Positions 26,231 through 31,882 of a stretch of DNA of 48,566 nucleotides are shown piece by piece. Source of the stretch: a virus; the IMG/VR virus record IMGVR_UViG_3300035698_027457, positions 1 to 48,566 of that record, one strand, 5' to 3'. The stretch's first letter is position 1; every line of letters begins with the position of its first letter. The position numbers and the translations under genes are program-made. Below the pieces are notes generated by a model. That model ran no database searches and was not told where the DNA came from. It saw only the letters and a program-made list of their open reading frames with translations.

Positions 26231-26686
26231 TTAAGAAATCAGGTCGTCGCTGACAGCCGCAACACCCATGCTCCTGGACGTCTTAGCCCCGGCGGGTTTG
26301 CCATGCGTCTTGTAGGAATCGGCAATGGCATCTGCCATGAATTCCTGCCGAGCCTTGTTTGCATCGGTCGTTGAGAGAAGAATCGAAGCGGCCGCGTAAA
26401 CTGGGAGTTGCTTCTCGGACGGGCATGATTTCAAGATGTGCCTTGCAGGGACCGTCCATTCGTGCTTAATCTCGACAGGTGGGCCGTTCAAAACGGGGAT
26501 TTTCGTATTGGTGGCGACTCGGACTGGGAAGGAACCGACTTCAAGCTCTCCAGCCTTGATTGAAGCCTCAAGGTTTGCAACGACCTTTGAGTTGTTAAAC
26601 GACGCGTGCTTTTCCCCAGCTTCGGTTTTCAACATTGCCCACATGGCGGTGTCACTTAAAACCTTGTTTGCTTTTTTCAAGTCCAT
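26231..26686 (-). CDS. Early leftward protein with shared acidic C-terminal tail, 151 aa
   Basis: The first gene of the leftward unit. It starts MDLKKANKVLSDTAMWAMLK with GGGAGACACC upstream. A mixed alpha/beta body of about 115 residues (VGSFPVRVATNTKIPVLNGP) is followed by a flexible, basic linker (HGKPAGAKTSRSMGVA) and the end VSDDLIS. That last motif recurs at the ends of three rightward-unit proteins (PVDDDILS, GVDDDILT, PVDDAIIS). The linker-plus-tail layout resembles SSB C-termini that recruit partners. Family not recognised. The tail suggests that it joins a replication or recombination complex. Confidence 0.75.
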   Translation of the reverse strand: MDLKKANKVLSDTAMWAMLKTEAGEKHASFNNSKVVANLEASIKAGELEVGSFPVRVATNTKIPVLNGPPVEIKHEWTVPARHILKSCPSEKQLPVYAAASILLSTTDANKARQEFMADAIADSYKTHGKPAGAKTSRSMGVAAVSDDLIS

Positions 26687-27015
26687 GGTGTCTCCCTCTC
26701 TCTTTTGGGCTCTCGCCCGGGTATTGAATGGTTTTAACCTTTTCCTGATTACACAAGCATTCTACACTAAATGGTTGGGTAGAGTCAAGTAAATAATGCG
26801 GATCAAAAAGGCAAGGGGTATTTTTTGGGGTCCGGGGCTGGGGATTTTGGGGCTTGTAAAAAGACCAGGCGGGTGCTAAGGCATGTGGCGGGGCCAGGGT
26901 AGGTAAGGGGGCACGGCGCACCGGCGCGTGCGTTAGGGCGGGTTTGTTTGTTTGCTATACAATGCAAGGGATTATACCTTACCGAGACTGTAGCATATAA
27001 GTGTTTAATCAAGTG

Positions 27016-27021
27016 TTTATA
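27016..27021 (-). promoter_or_regulatory. Outer leftward extended -10 box
   Basis: Minus-strand TTGGTATAAA (hexamer TATAAA at 27016-27021). It is the exact mirror position of TATAAT at 27723-27728 about the centre 27372 and points to the leftward genes. A further minus-strand box GGTATAATCC lies at about 26969-26978. Confidence 0.5.
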
Positions 27022-27153
27022 CCAAGTTTTGGGTTTTTTGCTATAAAGCACTGATTTTATTATGTTTTTCGTTAACAATAACAATTCTTGGTCTAATCAC
27101 TGGATTAAACACTTAAAACGCTTTAAACGTTGGGTTTGCGGGTTCCCGCATTG

Positions 27154-27159
27154 ATTATA
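27154..27159 (-). promoter_or_regulatory. Inner leftward -10 box
   Basis: Minus-strand TATAAT in the context GGTTAGTATAATCAATG. It mirrors the rightward TATAGT at 27584-27589 to within one base and is followed on each side by CCCGCAAAC. Confidence 0.45.
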
Positions 27160-27287
27160 CTAACCGTAAGTCACTGATATTATTAAAAACCCTAAGTGTA
27201 AACTGTTGTACCCTAGGTTCTATGCTTTTTTTTAATCAGGGGTGCTTTGTCATGAGAATAAGGGTCAAGAGAAGAGCTAGAGAAGGG

Positions 27288-27354
27288 GTGTTGAAAGGGA
27301 AGTGTTGAAAGGGAAGTGTTGAAAGGGAAGTGTTGGAAGGGAAGTGTTGAATAG
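27288..27354 (+). repeat. Tandem 14-bp repeat, almost five copies
   Basis: The unit GTGTTGAAAGGGAA starts at 27288, 27302, 27316 and 27330 (one mismatch in the fourth), and a partial fifth starts at 27344. It is purine-rich on the plus strand, occurs only left of the palindrome centre and abuts the AT-rich core, as origin iterons often do. Confidence 0.85.
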
Positions 27355-27425
27355 TTCTCTTTCTTTTATATATTATACATTATTATATATATATAATTAA
27401 TACAATCTAAAGATTAATATCTCTC
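27355..27425. other. AT-rich palindrome core, candidate replication origin
   Basis: Almost pure A/T with alternating TATATATA blocks (around 27366-27410), flanked on the left by the 14-bp tandem repeats and lying at the centre of the long palindrome between divergent transcription units. This is the layout of a DNA-unwinding element beside initiator sites. Origin function is inference. Confidence 0.5.
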
Positions 27426-27583
27426 TCTCAATTCTTACGACTCCTCACTTAATCTTAAAGGCTTGGAATAGGCAAATCCTTATTTCGGCCTTCAAAAAAA
27501 GAGGTTGAAGATTGCAAGGGGTAGAACCTAGCGTACAACAGTTTACAGTTCGTGATTGTAATAAAATCAAGGGGTTATGGTGG

Positions 27584-27589
27584 TATAGT
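27584..27589 (+). promoter_or_regulatory. Inner rightward extended -10 box
   Basis: TGGTATAGTC with the hexamer TATAGT at 27584-27589, mirrored on the left arm at 27154-27159. Confidence 0.5.
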
Positions 27590-27722
27590 CAAGGGGTGAA
27601 GCCCGCAAACGTAGAGTCTAAGGGGTTTTAAGTGTTTAATCCAGTGATTAGACCAAGAATTAATCCTAATAACGAAAAAACCAATGAAAACAAAAGGTTA
27701 AAGCATTTTAGGCAAAATATGG

Positions 27723-27728
27723 TATAAT
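27723..27728 (+). promoter_or_regulatory. Outer rightward extended -10 box
   Basis: TATGGTATAATCAAGG with TATAAT at 27723-27728; the TGG before it makes an extended -10. Its left-arm mirror is at 27016-27021. Confidence 0.55.
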
Positions 27729-27782
27729 CAAGGGGTTAAACACTTATCTCCTACAAAACAGGTTTAGTATTAAAAACAAAAC

Positions 27783-27813
27783 TTGACAAGGTGCCAGCCC
27801 CCTATGGTATAAT
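27783..27813 (+). promoter_or_regulatory. Main early rightward promoter
   Basis: TTGACA (27783-27788) and TATAAT (27808-27813) are separated by 19 bases, with an extended TGG before the -10. Both hexamers are consensus. It lies 75 bp before the first rightward gene and just outside the palindrome. Confidence 0.75.
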
Positions 27814-27887
27814 GCCTTTACAATAAGGGCATAACCAAAAGTCCAAAATGGGTTTTAGCTTGTTAAGGGGAAAAGGGGAGAAAAGCA

Positions 27888-28106
27888 ATGGCATACGTCA
27901 ATCCGAATTTCAAAACAAAAAAGGCGCTCAAGGAAGCGGTCGTAAAGGGCGAGGAAGTCACAATTTTCCAACCAGGCGGAATGTTCCCTCTTGGAGAACC
28001 TTTTAACGGCTGGTTTAATATCGAGGGACCGCACTATCCCGAACCTCATCGATGGTATGGAGACGTCAAGACCAACGACGCCGGGCATGTGGTTAAGGTG
28101 AGATAA
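27888..28106 (+). CDS. First rightward early protein, 72 aa
   Basis: The product starts MAYVNPNFKTKKALKEAVVK and has a Pro/Gly/aromatic-rich centre (GGMFPLGEPFNGWFNIEGPH). GGGGAGAAAAGCA precedes the ATG. It is the promoter-proximal gene of the rightward unit, behind the consensus promoter at 27783-27813, so it should be made at once after infection. It may be a small host-takeover protein; no family was recognised. Confidence 0.75.
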   Translation: MAYVNPNFKTKKALKEAVVKGEEVTIFQPGGMFPLGEPFNGWFNIEGPHYPEPHRWYGDVKTNDAGHVVKVR

Positions 28107-28111
28107 CACAA

Positions 28112-28351
28112 ATGAACACACTCGACACAAAAACTCGCTGTAAGTGTGGAAGTCTAGGGAGAATTTCTACAGAGTATGTTGTAGGGAACACCAAATATGT
28201 AGTTAGAGGGAGACTCTGCGAAGTCTGTTTAGGTTACTTAGAAGCATTAGAGAAAACATCTCTTTCAAGCGAGGAAATTACAAGTAAACTCGCTGATTTC
28301 CAGGGGAGACAGTGCAATGATGCAAGCCTTAAGTCAAGAGATGGTGATTAA
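28112..28351 (+). CDS. Small zinc-ribbon-like protein, 79 aa
   Basis: It has two paired cysteine sets, RCKCGSLG near residue 10 and RLCEVCLGY near residue 37, the spacing of a small zinc ribbon. The second half is helical and charged (EALEKTSLSSEEITSKLADF). Its 3' end overlaps the next gene by 35 bp. Zinc binding is likely from the cysteines; the partner is unknown. Confidence 0.65.
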   Translation: MNTLDTKTRCKCGSLGRISTEYVVGNTKYVVRGRLCEVCLGYLEALEKTSLSSEEITSKLADFQGRQCNDASLKSRDGD

Positions 28352-28826
28352 AAAGAACGCAAGGCCTCTAATCAGGGCGCTTGCACAATTTGACACGGAC
28401 GGGATGATAAAGCCATTCACAGCGGGGTTCGTAACACCCCATGAGATTCAAGCGGTAATGGAGAGTCTCGAAGTCATTATTGGCGCGGCAGTTCTTGATG
28501 AGAAGAAGCTAAGTGCTCTCTTGAACAGCATTCAGTTGATTCTGAAATATGGAAATGTTGGATGTCACTGTGAGAACCGTGACGGGCGCTGTATTTATCT
28601 AGGCATTGATCAAAGCACCGGCGCGCCGATGTGTAAGGCGACTGGGAGGGAGCTTCCCAACGAGGCATATTCCTGCTTCCTAAGCACAAAGGATAGAACG
28701 GCAAAAGCACCCCTTCCCATTACGGGTGCTAGGCCGCAGGTTCAAAAAATCCCAAGTGATCGTTCAGGGAGAGTGACAAAAAAAGGAAAAGTGTATACTC
28801 CGGTGGATGATGATATTTTATCTTGA
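28317..28826 (+). CDS. Cys-containing early protein with shared acidic C-terminal tail, 169 aa
   Basis: The product starts MMQALSQEMVIKKNARPLIR and has a helical N-terminal region of about 85 residues. A cysteine-rich segment follows (GCHCENRDGRCIYLGI...GAPMCKATG...YSCFL), reminiscent of a metal-binding loop. Then comes a basic linker (SGRVTKKGKVYT) and the end PVDDDILS. The tail is shared with proteins ending at 26231, 31870 and 32857. GGGGAGACAGTGCA precedes the tandem ATGs. Function is not recognised; the tail suggests docking to a common partner. Confidence 0.75.
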   Translation: MMQALSQEMVIKKNARPLIRALAQFDTDGMIKPFTAGFVTPHEIQAVMESLEVIIGAAVLDEKKLSALLNSIQLILKYGNVGCHCENRDGRCIYLGIDQSTGAPMCKATGRELPNEAYSCFLSTKDRTAKAPLPITGARPQVQKIPSDRSGRVTKKGKVYTPVDDDILS

Positions 28827-28846
28827 CGAGAAAAGGAAGGAACAAT

Positions 28847-28954
28847 GTGTTATTTCAAAAGGCTATCTTCAAATTACAGCGAGAAGGGCATCGGTGGGTC
28901 GGTGTAGCCGCTCGAAAATCCTGTCGAGAGGCCAACGGACGGCTCTCGGAATAG
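28847..28954 (+). CDS. Possible small basic protein, 35 aa
   Basis: A GTG start at 28847 lies behind AAGGAAGGAACA and reads KAIFKLQREGHRWVGVAARK before a TAG. The composition is amphipathic and credible. An ATG two bases earlier opens another frame of only 20 codons, also behind the same ribosome site, so the choice of frame is uncertain. Confidence 0.4.
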   Translation: MLFQKAIFKLQREGHRWVGVAARKSCREANGRLSE

Positions 28955-29080
28955 TTTAGGTCGAAACCTGAGGGCCGGGAATAGTAAGCTCGGCCCTCCT
29001 CGCTAAGGACAGCCCCTAAGGAGACTATCATGATTTAAGAAAAAGAGCTAGCCCCGATTAATTACAAGCCCCGGGGAGCA
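28955..29080 (+). other. Non-coding gap with strong hairpins
   Basis: AGGT-CGAA-ACCT and GGGCCG(GGAATAGTAAGCT)CGGCCC are adjacent hairpins. CTAAGGA is repeated 12 bases apart and is followed by a ribosome site before a two-codon frame ATG ATT TAA at about 29030. The next gene then starts in the left arm of a further stem, CCCCGGGGAG/CTCCCCGGGG (29070-29107). No T-tract is present. It may be a structured leader RNA for the small genes that follow. Confidence 0.4.
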
Positions 29081-29257
29081 ATGAGAATAACCAAAACTCC
29101 CCGGGGTATTGACCGAGACAAGCTCCCCAAACCTTCAGAGGAACAAGTTCTCAGTTACCTCTGTTCCAAAGTGCAGGTTAGGCCCGACTCGGCGGGAAGG
29201 TGTGAGGGAGCAATAACACCGCGTATGCGGCACGGGAAGAAAGGGGAGCTGCAATGA
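29081..29257 (+). CDS. Small basic protein, 58 aa
   Basis: The gene was found by reading the gap. ATG 29081 lies behind GGGGAGCA, and the frame runs MRITKTPRGIDRDKLPKPSE to ...MRHGKKGELQ, ending in a TGA that overlaps the next start (ATGA). The coupling and the good ribosome site make it convincing. Two cysteines are spaced 12 residues apart. The first 30 bases also form a GC-rich stem that could shield the start codon. Function unknown. Confidence 0.7.
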   Translation: MRITKTPRGIDRDKLPKPSEEQVLSYLCSKVQVRPDSAGRCEGAITPRMRHGKKGELQ

Positions 29258-29475
29258 CGAAACAAAAACTCAGAGAACTCCTAAAAGAACATAGCATTAC
29301 AAGTGTTCTTGACGCCTTAGCTTCGTTAGCTAAGGATAGAGCTCACACTCTAAAGGACCAAAAATTAGATAACTGGGAGAAGCGTTGTGTTCGCCTTTAT
29401 AGTCTCATGGAGGAAATAGACTACGCCTCGGTTGGCTCTAATGAACTTTATTCCGCAGACAATCATTTACAGTAA
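29254..29475 (+). CDS. Helical early protein, 73 aa
   Basis: It starts MTKQKLRELLKEHSITSVLD behind GGGGAGCTGCA and overlaps the previous gene by four bases. Almost wholly helical and charged (ALASLAKDRAHTLKDQKLDN), with no recognised domain. Small helical proteins like this in the early unit often bind host proteins, but no target can be proposed here. Confidence 0.7.
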   Translation: MTKQKLRELLKEHSITSVLDALASLAKDRAHTLKDQKLDNWEKRCVRLYSLMEEIDYASVGSNELYSADNHLQ

Positions 29476-29487
29476 AAGGGAGCTGCA

Positions 29488-29832
29488 ATGAGTGAAGGAA
29501 AAGACACTAGTCATTTAGGACAGGTAGGTCAATCGCCAACAGCCCCCAGCAATATTGAAAATGATGTAAAAACGTTCGAGTTCAAGCCTCTCAATGAAAG
29601 TCCTGTTCGGATTTCAACTGAATCTCTGACTGAAGAGGAACAACCTGAAGTCTTTATCTACGTGATGAAGACTGCTAAAGGCTCTCGCTACATAGCCACG
29701 TTGACCCTTTCCACCATCGCGGGCATGATAGAGCAGAAAGCATACGGAGATACACCCGAAAAGGCGGCGGCAGGTGTCCTGCTGAAAATCAATCTTCTCG
29801 TTACGGACGTGAGGATTGCGTTTATACGATAA
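29488..29832 (+). CDS. Hypothetical protein, 114 aa
   Basis: An unstructured, polar first half (MSEGKDTSHLGQVGQSPTAP) is followed by a compact beta-alpha domain (PEVFIYVMKTAKGSRYIATL...GDTPEKAAAGVLLKINLL). The second half resembles small dsRBD-like or beta-clip folds, with residues DTPEKAAAGV typical of a helix capping such a domain. It repeats the AAAGGGAGCTGCA ribosome site of its neighbour. A strong terminator follows 48 bp later, making it the last gene of the first early block. Confidence 0.7.
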   Translation: MSEGKDTSHLGQVGQSPTAPSNIENDVKTFEFKPLNESPVRISTESLTEEEQPEVFIYVMKTAKGSRYIATLTLSTIAGMIEQKAYGDTPEKAAAGVLLKINLLVTDVRIAFIR

Positions 29833-29879
29833 AAGGATTGAAAAAGGTCTCCAGCTGCCCCTCGGAGTCCTCCCCAACA

Positions 29880-29928
29880 ACCCTCCCCTGTCTCTGAGGG
29901 GCTTCCATTGCAACAGGGGAGGGTTTTT
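29880..29928 (+). terminator. Strong intrinsic terminator
   Basis: ACCCTCCCCTGT (29880-29891) pairs perfectly with ACAGGGGAGGGT (29913-29924) around a 21-base loop and is followed by TTTTTAT. It would end the first early transcript or attenuate it before the metabolic and recombination genes. Confidence 0.88.
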
Positions 29929-29984
29929 ATGCAGGGTGAGAAGGCAACGCATAAACTTGGTTCAGGGAAGCGAGCGAGAAGGCA

Positions 29985-30134
29985 ATGACCTTCCTGGAAC
30001 CTCGGGCCTTCCACCTTGCCCCAAAGGAAAACCTTTCTTCCGAAATGAAAACCTTTATTCGGGGAATGCACGACACCTGGGGACTTGACAACGCAAAGAA
30101 CTACACAGAAATGTTAATTGAAGATGAGGACTAA
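29985..30134 (+). CDS. Small protein, 49 aa
   Basis: The gene was found by reading the gap. ATG 29985 follows GAGAAGGCA and reads MTFLEPRAFHLAPKENLSSE, continuing with FIRGMHDTWGLDNAKNYTEM and ending in an acidic IEDED before TAA. It ends five bases before the start of the next gene. The helical, amphipathic second half is credible for a real protein. Function unknown. Confidence 0.65.
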   Translation: MTFLEPRAFHLAPKENLSSEMKTFIRGMHDTWGLDNAKNYTEMLIEDED

Positions 30135-30138
30135 CCTA

Positions 30139-30327
30139 ATGCCTCTCATCGTACCTGACCCAATCCAAGAAGCATCGAAATACATCGCGGGGCGAGCAGC
30201 GCGCCGAATTCATTCCCTAGGCTGGTCACTCTGGCTATGGAAATGCCTTGCAATCGGCGGCTGGGCTTTTACTCTCGTCCTTGCAATCAGTTACTTCCGT
30301 TTCTGGTTAAAAATTCAAGGGAGTTGA
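30139..30327 (+). CDS. Small membrane protein, 62 aa
   Basis: ATG 30139 (MPLIVPDPIQEASKYIAG) is chosen over an upstream TTG because GAGG lies at the right distance and the start then clears the previous stop. Residues about 32-56 (LWLWKCLAIGGWAFTLVLAI) form one transmembrane helix, preceded by positively charged RAARR and followed by RFWLK. It may act at the host inner membrane early in infection; no family was recognised. Confidence 0.65.
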   Translation: MPLIVPDPIQEASKYIAGRAARRIHSLGWSLWLWKCLAIGGWAFTLVLAISYFRFWLKIQGS

Positions 30328-30330
30328 GCA

Positions 30331-30867
30331 ATGGATTCTTCTGTGATTGTTTGGTCAAAAGGAAACACGATTAATGGCTTCATCGAAGGGTTCAATAGCG
30401 AAGCAGCGATAGATGCCTTCGTTAAAAAGGAGACGGCTCGTTATTTCGATACTATCCTCTCAGTATATAATCATCATGGATGTGATATGCTGCACATCGG
30501 TGAAGTCTCGCTCTTTCCTCAACCAGACATCTCGATGATTTACATTGCAGGACCGTTCTCTTCAGATCGAATCCAAGGCACAGCCAACGCTGAAGCCGCT
30601 GGGGCAATTCTTTTCGAGCACGGAGTTCATCCTATCTATCCTCATCGTGTCGGATTTGAAACGACTAAACTTAATCCAAAACTCGACGATTACGAGCGCT
30701 GGATGGAATATGATCTTGATTTACTCCGTCGCTGTGATGCTTTGGTCGTTTTAGGGGGTTCTCGCGGTGTTCAACGTGAAGTTAACCATGCCCGTCGAGA
30801 GGATAAGCATGTCTTTCGAGGGATAAGTGAGGTGGTGAAATGGAAAAAATCGTTGACAAAATTCTAA
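30331..30867 (+). CDS. Nucleoside deoxyribosyltransferase-like (DUF4406-type) protein, 178 aa
   Basis: The C-terminal 110 residues match the nucleoside 2-deoxyribosyltransferase-like fold. MIYIAGPFSSDRIQGTANAE opens the domain, an Asp-rich middle (LDDYERWMEYDLDLLRRCDA) follows, and VVLGGSRGVQREVNHARRED carries the expected catalytic Glu after a Ser/Gly turn. The first 70 residues form a separate small domain. These enzymes cut or exchange bases on deoxynucleosides or nucleotides. Its stop overlaps the next gene, a nucleotide-modification-associated candidate. Substrate unknown. Confidence 0.7.
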   Translation: MDSSVIVWSKGNTINGFIEGFNSEAAIDAFVKKETARYFDTILSVYNHHGCDMLHIGEVSLFPQPDISMIYIAGPFSSDRIQGTANAEAAGAILFEHGVHPIYPHRVGFETTKLNPKLDDYERWMEYDLDLLRRCDALVVLGGSRGVQREVNHARREDKHVFRGISEVVKWKKSLTKF

Positions 30868-31175
30868 GTGTCGTGAAAGAAGAGCTTCTTCGGAAGAACG
30901 AAGAATATACACGCGAGGGAGAGTATCCCTTTCAGAACATTCTTGACAGAGCAGCAATGTTAGGAACAACACGCGAAAGGATTATTGCCTCAGATTTACT
31001 CAAGAAAACCTTATCAATCGTTCAACGACGCACCTCTGAGAGCAATCTACTTCTCCGCGTCTACATCAAGATCATCAACTACGGCATCATTGGTATCGCA
31101 GTCTTATTAGAGCGTGAACAAGTCACCCTAGAGGAGGCCCTCGAAATTCATGGAAATCACAAGAACACTACGTAA
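30840..31175 (+). CDS. Helical protein resembling DUF1599/Nmad1, 111 aa
   Basis: An all-helical protein with LLRKNEEYTREGEYPFQNIL near residue 17, then SDLLKKTLSIVQRR and a terminal RVYIKIINYGIIGIAVLLER. The pattern (Lys-x-x-x-Tyr, Phe-x-Asn, later Asn-Tyr) resembles DUF1599, also called nucleotide modification associated domain 1, and more distantly the MazG-type helical bundles. The usual Asp before the last helix is replaced by Ile, so catalysis is uncertain. It overlaps its deoxyribosyltransferase-like neighbour by 28 bp, suggesting a shared role in nucleotide handling. Confidence 0.5.
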   Translation: MEKIVDKILSVVKEELLRKNEEYTREGEYPFQNILDRAAMLGTTRERIIASDLLKKTLSIVQRRTSESNLLLRVYIKIINYGIIGIAVLLEREQVTLEEALEIHGNHKNTT

Positions 31176-31416
31176 AAAGAAGTGGTCGACGAGGGACCGG
31201 AAAAAGGTCCATATCCTGCTCGATCCTGATGTATGGGAGTTTTTCGACAAGCTCTCTCAAGACCCTGAAGACCCCGAAGCTGCAATCTACGGAAGGTTTT
31301 CAGACCTTATTCGGCAAGCGACGAGGGAGTTTATGGAGAGGGAGAAGGAAACCGATGCCTTTGCTAAAGCTGCTGACCGAGAGAGGAACCTAGACCCGCT
31401 TAATTCATTGGATTAG
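31150..31416 (+). CDS. Ribbon-helix-like DNA-binding protein candidate, 88 aa
   Basis: A basic N-terminus (MEITRTLRKKKWSTRDRKK) leads into VHILLDPDVWEFFDKLSQ, the strand-helix pattern of ribbon-helix-helix proteins, and then RFSDLIRQATREFMEREKE, a second helix. It overlaps the previous gene by 26 bp. It is the best candidate in the window for a repressor or activator binding the palindromic control sites, though the match is short and unproven. Confidence 0.5.
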   Translation: MEITRTLRKKKWSTRDRKKVHILLDPDVWEFFDKLSQDPEDPEAAIYGRFSDLIRQATREFMEREKETDAFAKAADRERNLDPLNSLD

Positions 31417-31427
31417 AAAGGAGACCA

Positions 31428-31661
31428 ATGAAAGCCAAGTGGAGGACCATCCAGTGCCCAGCATGTGCAGGCTACGGACTTGTTTCAGATTACGGGTATT
31501 TCGGCACAGATTTTTATGGGGCGAAAGACTGCCCTGACTGCGGAGGCGCGGGATACCTTTTCATCCTTCCTGGAGGTCAACTTGCAGCATACCCCGGCGG
31601 GCCGTTCTGCGGCTCCTGGCCGGGGGCGTATGAAACAGCAAAAGACCACAATGGTCAATAG
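31428..31661 (+). CDS. DnaJ-type zinc finger protein, 77 aa
   Basis: Two CxxCxGxG-like motifs, CPACAGYG near residue 10 and CPDCGGAGY near residue 36, can bind one zinc ion as in a half DnaJ cysteine-rich domain. The remainder is Gly/Pro/aromatic-rich (LPGGQLAAYPGGPFCGSWPG). The last codons lie within a copy of the dispersed palindrome (KDHNGQ). It probably helps folding or binds a nucleic acid; nothing more can be said. Confidence 0.65.
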   Translation: MKAKWRTIQCPACAGYGLVSDYGYFGTDFYGAKDCPDCGGAGYLFILPGGQLAAYPGGPFCGSWPGAYETAKDHNGQ

Positions 31662-31663
31662 CA
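31640..31663 (+). repeat. Dispersed hyphenated palindrome, copy 4
   Basis: Plus-strand reading AAAAGACCACAATGGTCAATAGCA is split here as AAAAGACCACAATGG and TCAATAGCA; GACCA and TGGTC are perfect arms. It agrees with copy 1 at 20 of 24 positions and lies 12 bases before the 64-aa gene start, spanning the end of the zinc-finger gene. Confidence 0.6.
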
Positions 31664-31675
31664 AAGGAGTAATCC

Positions 31676-31870
31676 GTGACGGACGAAAAGAAGACCACCC
31701 CCGTAACCTCGGCATTTGAAGAGATGGATTATGATCAGCTTCTCGCGGAAGTCAAGGAACTTCATGCTAAACGAGACGGGGTCGAGATTCAAAAGCCAAG
31801 GACGACGAAGGCAAAGAAAGCAAAAAAGGCAAGCACTTCAACAGGGGTCGATGATGATATCCTTACCTGA
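31676..31870 (+). CDS. Lysine-rich linker protein with shared acidic C-terminal tail, 64 aa
   Basis: A GTG start (AAAGGAGTAATCC upstream) gives MTDEKKTTPVTSAFEEMDYD, a single helix of about 20 residues, then a Lys/Ala-rich segment (KAKKAKKASTST) and the end GVDDDILT. It is little more than a helix, a flexible linker and the tail shared with three other proteins. It lies 12 bases before the nuclease gene that also carries the tail. It may be a competitor or adaptor for the tail's partner, which is inference. Confidence 0.7.
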   Translation: MTDEKKTTPVTSAFEEMDYDQLLAEVKELHAKRDGVEIQKPRTTKAKKAKKASTSTGVDDDILT

Positions 31871-31882
31871 GAGGATTAAACA

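Larger units (their letters stand above)
26997..27747. repeat. Giant imperfect palindrome (about 750 bp) centred at 27372
   Basis: Several inverted-repeat pairs share one centre. A 37-bp perfect pair lies at 27083-27119 and 27625-27661; a 25-bp pair with one mismatch at 27198-27222 and 27522-27546; GTTTGCGGG at 27134-27142 and its complement at 27602-27610; ATAAGTGTTTAA at 26997-27008 and its complement at 27736-27747. Every pair is centred at 27372, so the arms are colinear along their length. The arms carry mirrored promoter-like boxes facing outward. The surrounding 26687-27887 gap has no convincing gene. Confidence 0.9.

Noticed and set aside
26184-26235. Intrinsic terminator between the two small leftward genes
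   Set aside because: GGGGTG/CACCCC and AGCGC/GCGCT stems exist, but the T-run is on the plus strand, against the direction of transcription here; support is too weak to call.
26652-27084. Minus-strand frames of about 90 codons in the control region
   Set aside because: Low-complexity composition, no ribosome sites, and overlap with the palindrome and the start of the 151-aa gene. Treated as non-coding.
28960-29030. HDV-like or other self-cleaving ribozyme
   Set aside because: A short CCTCCTCGCT stretch recalls the HDV L3 loop, but the required nested pairings cannot be formed. Only simple hairpins are supported.
28900-29030. tRNA or tmRNA gene
   Set aside because: No acceptor stem, no proper seven-base T-loop and no CCA-adjacent pairing were found here or elsewhere in the window.
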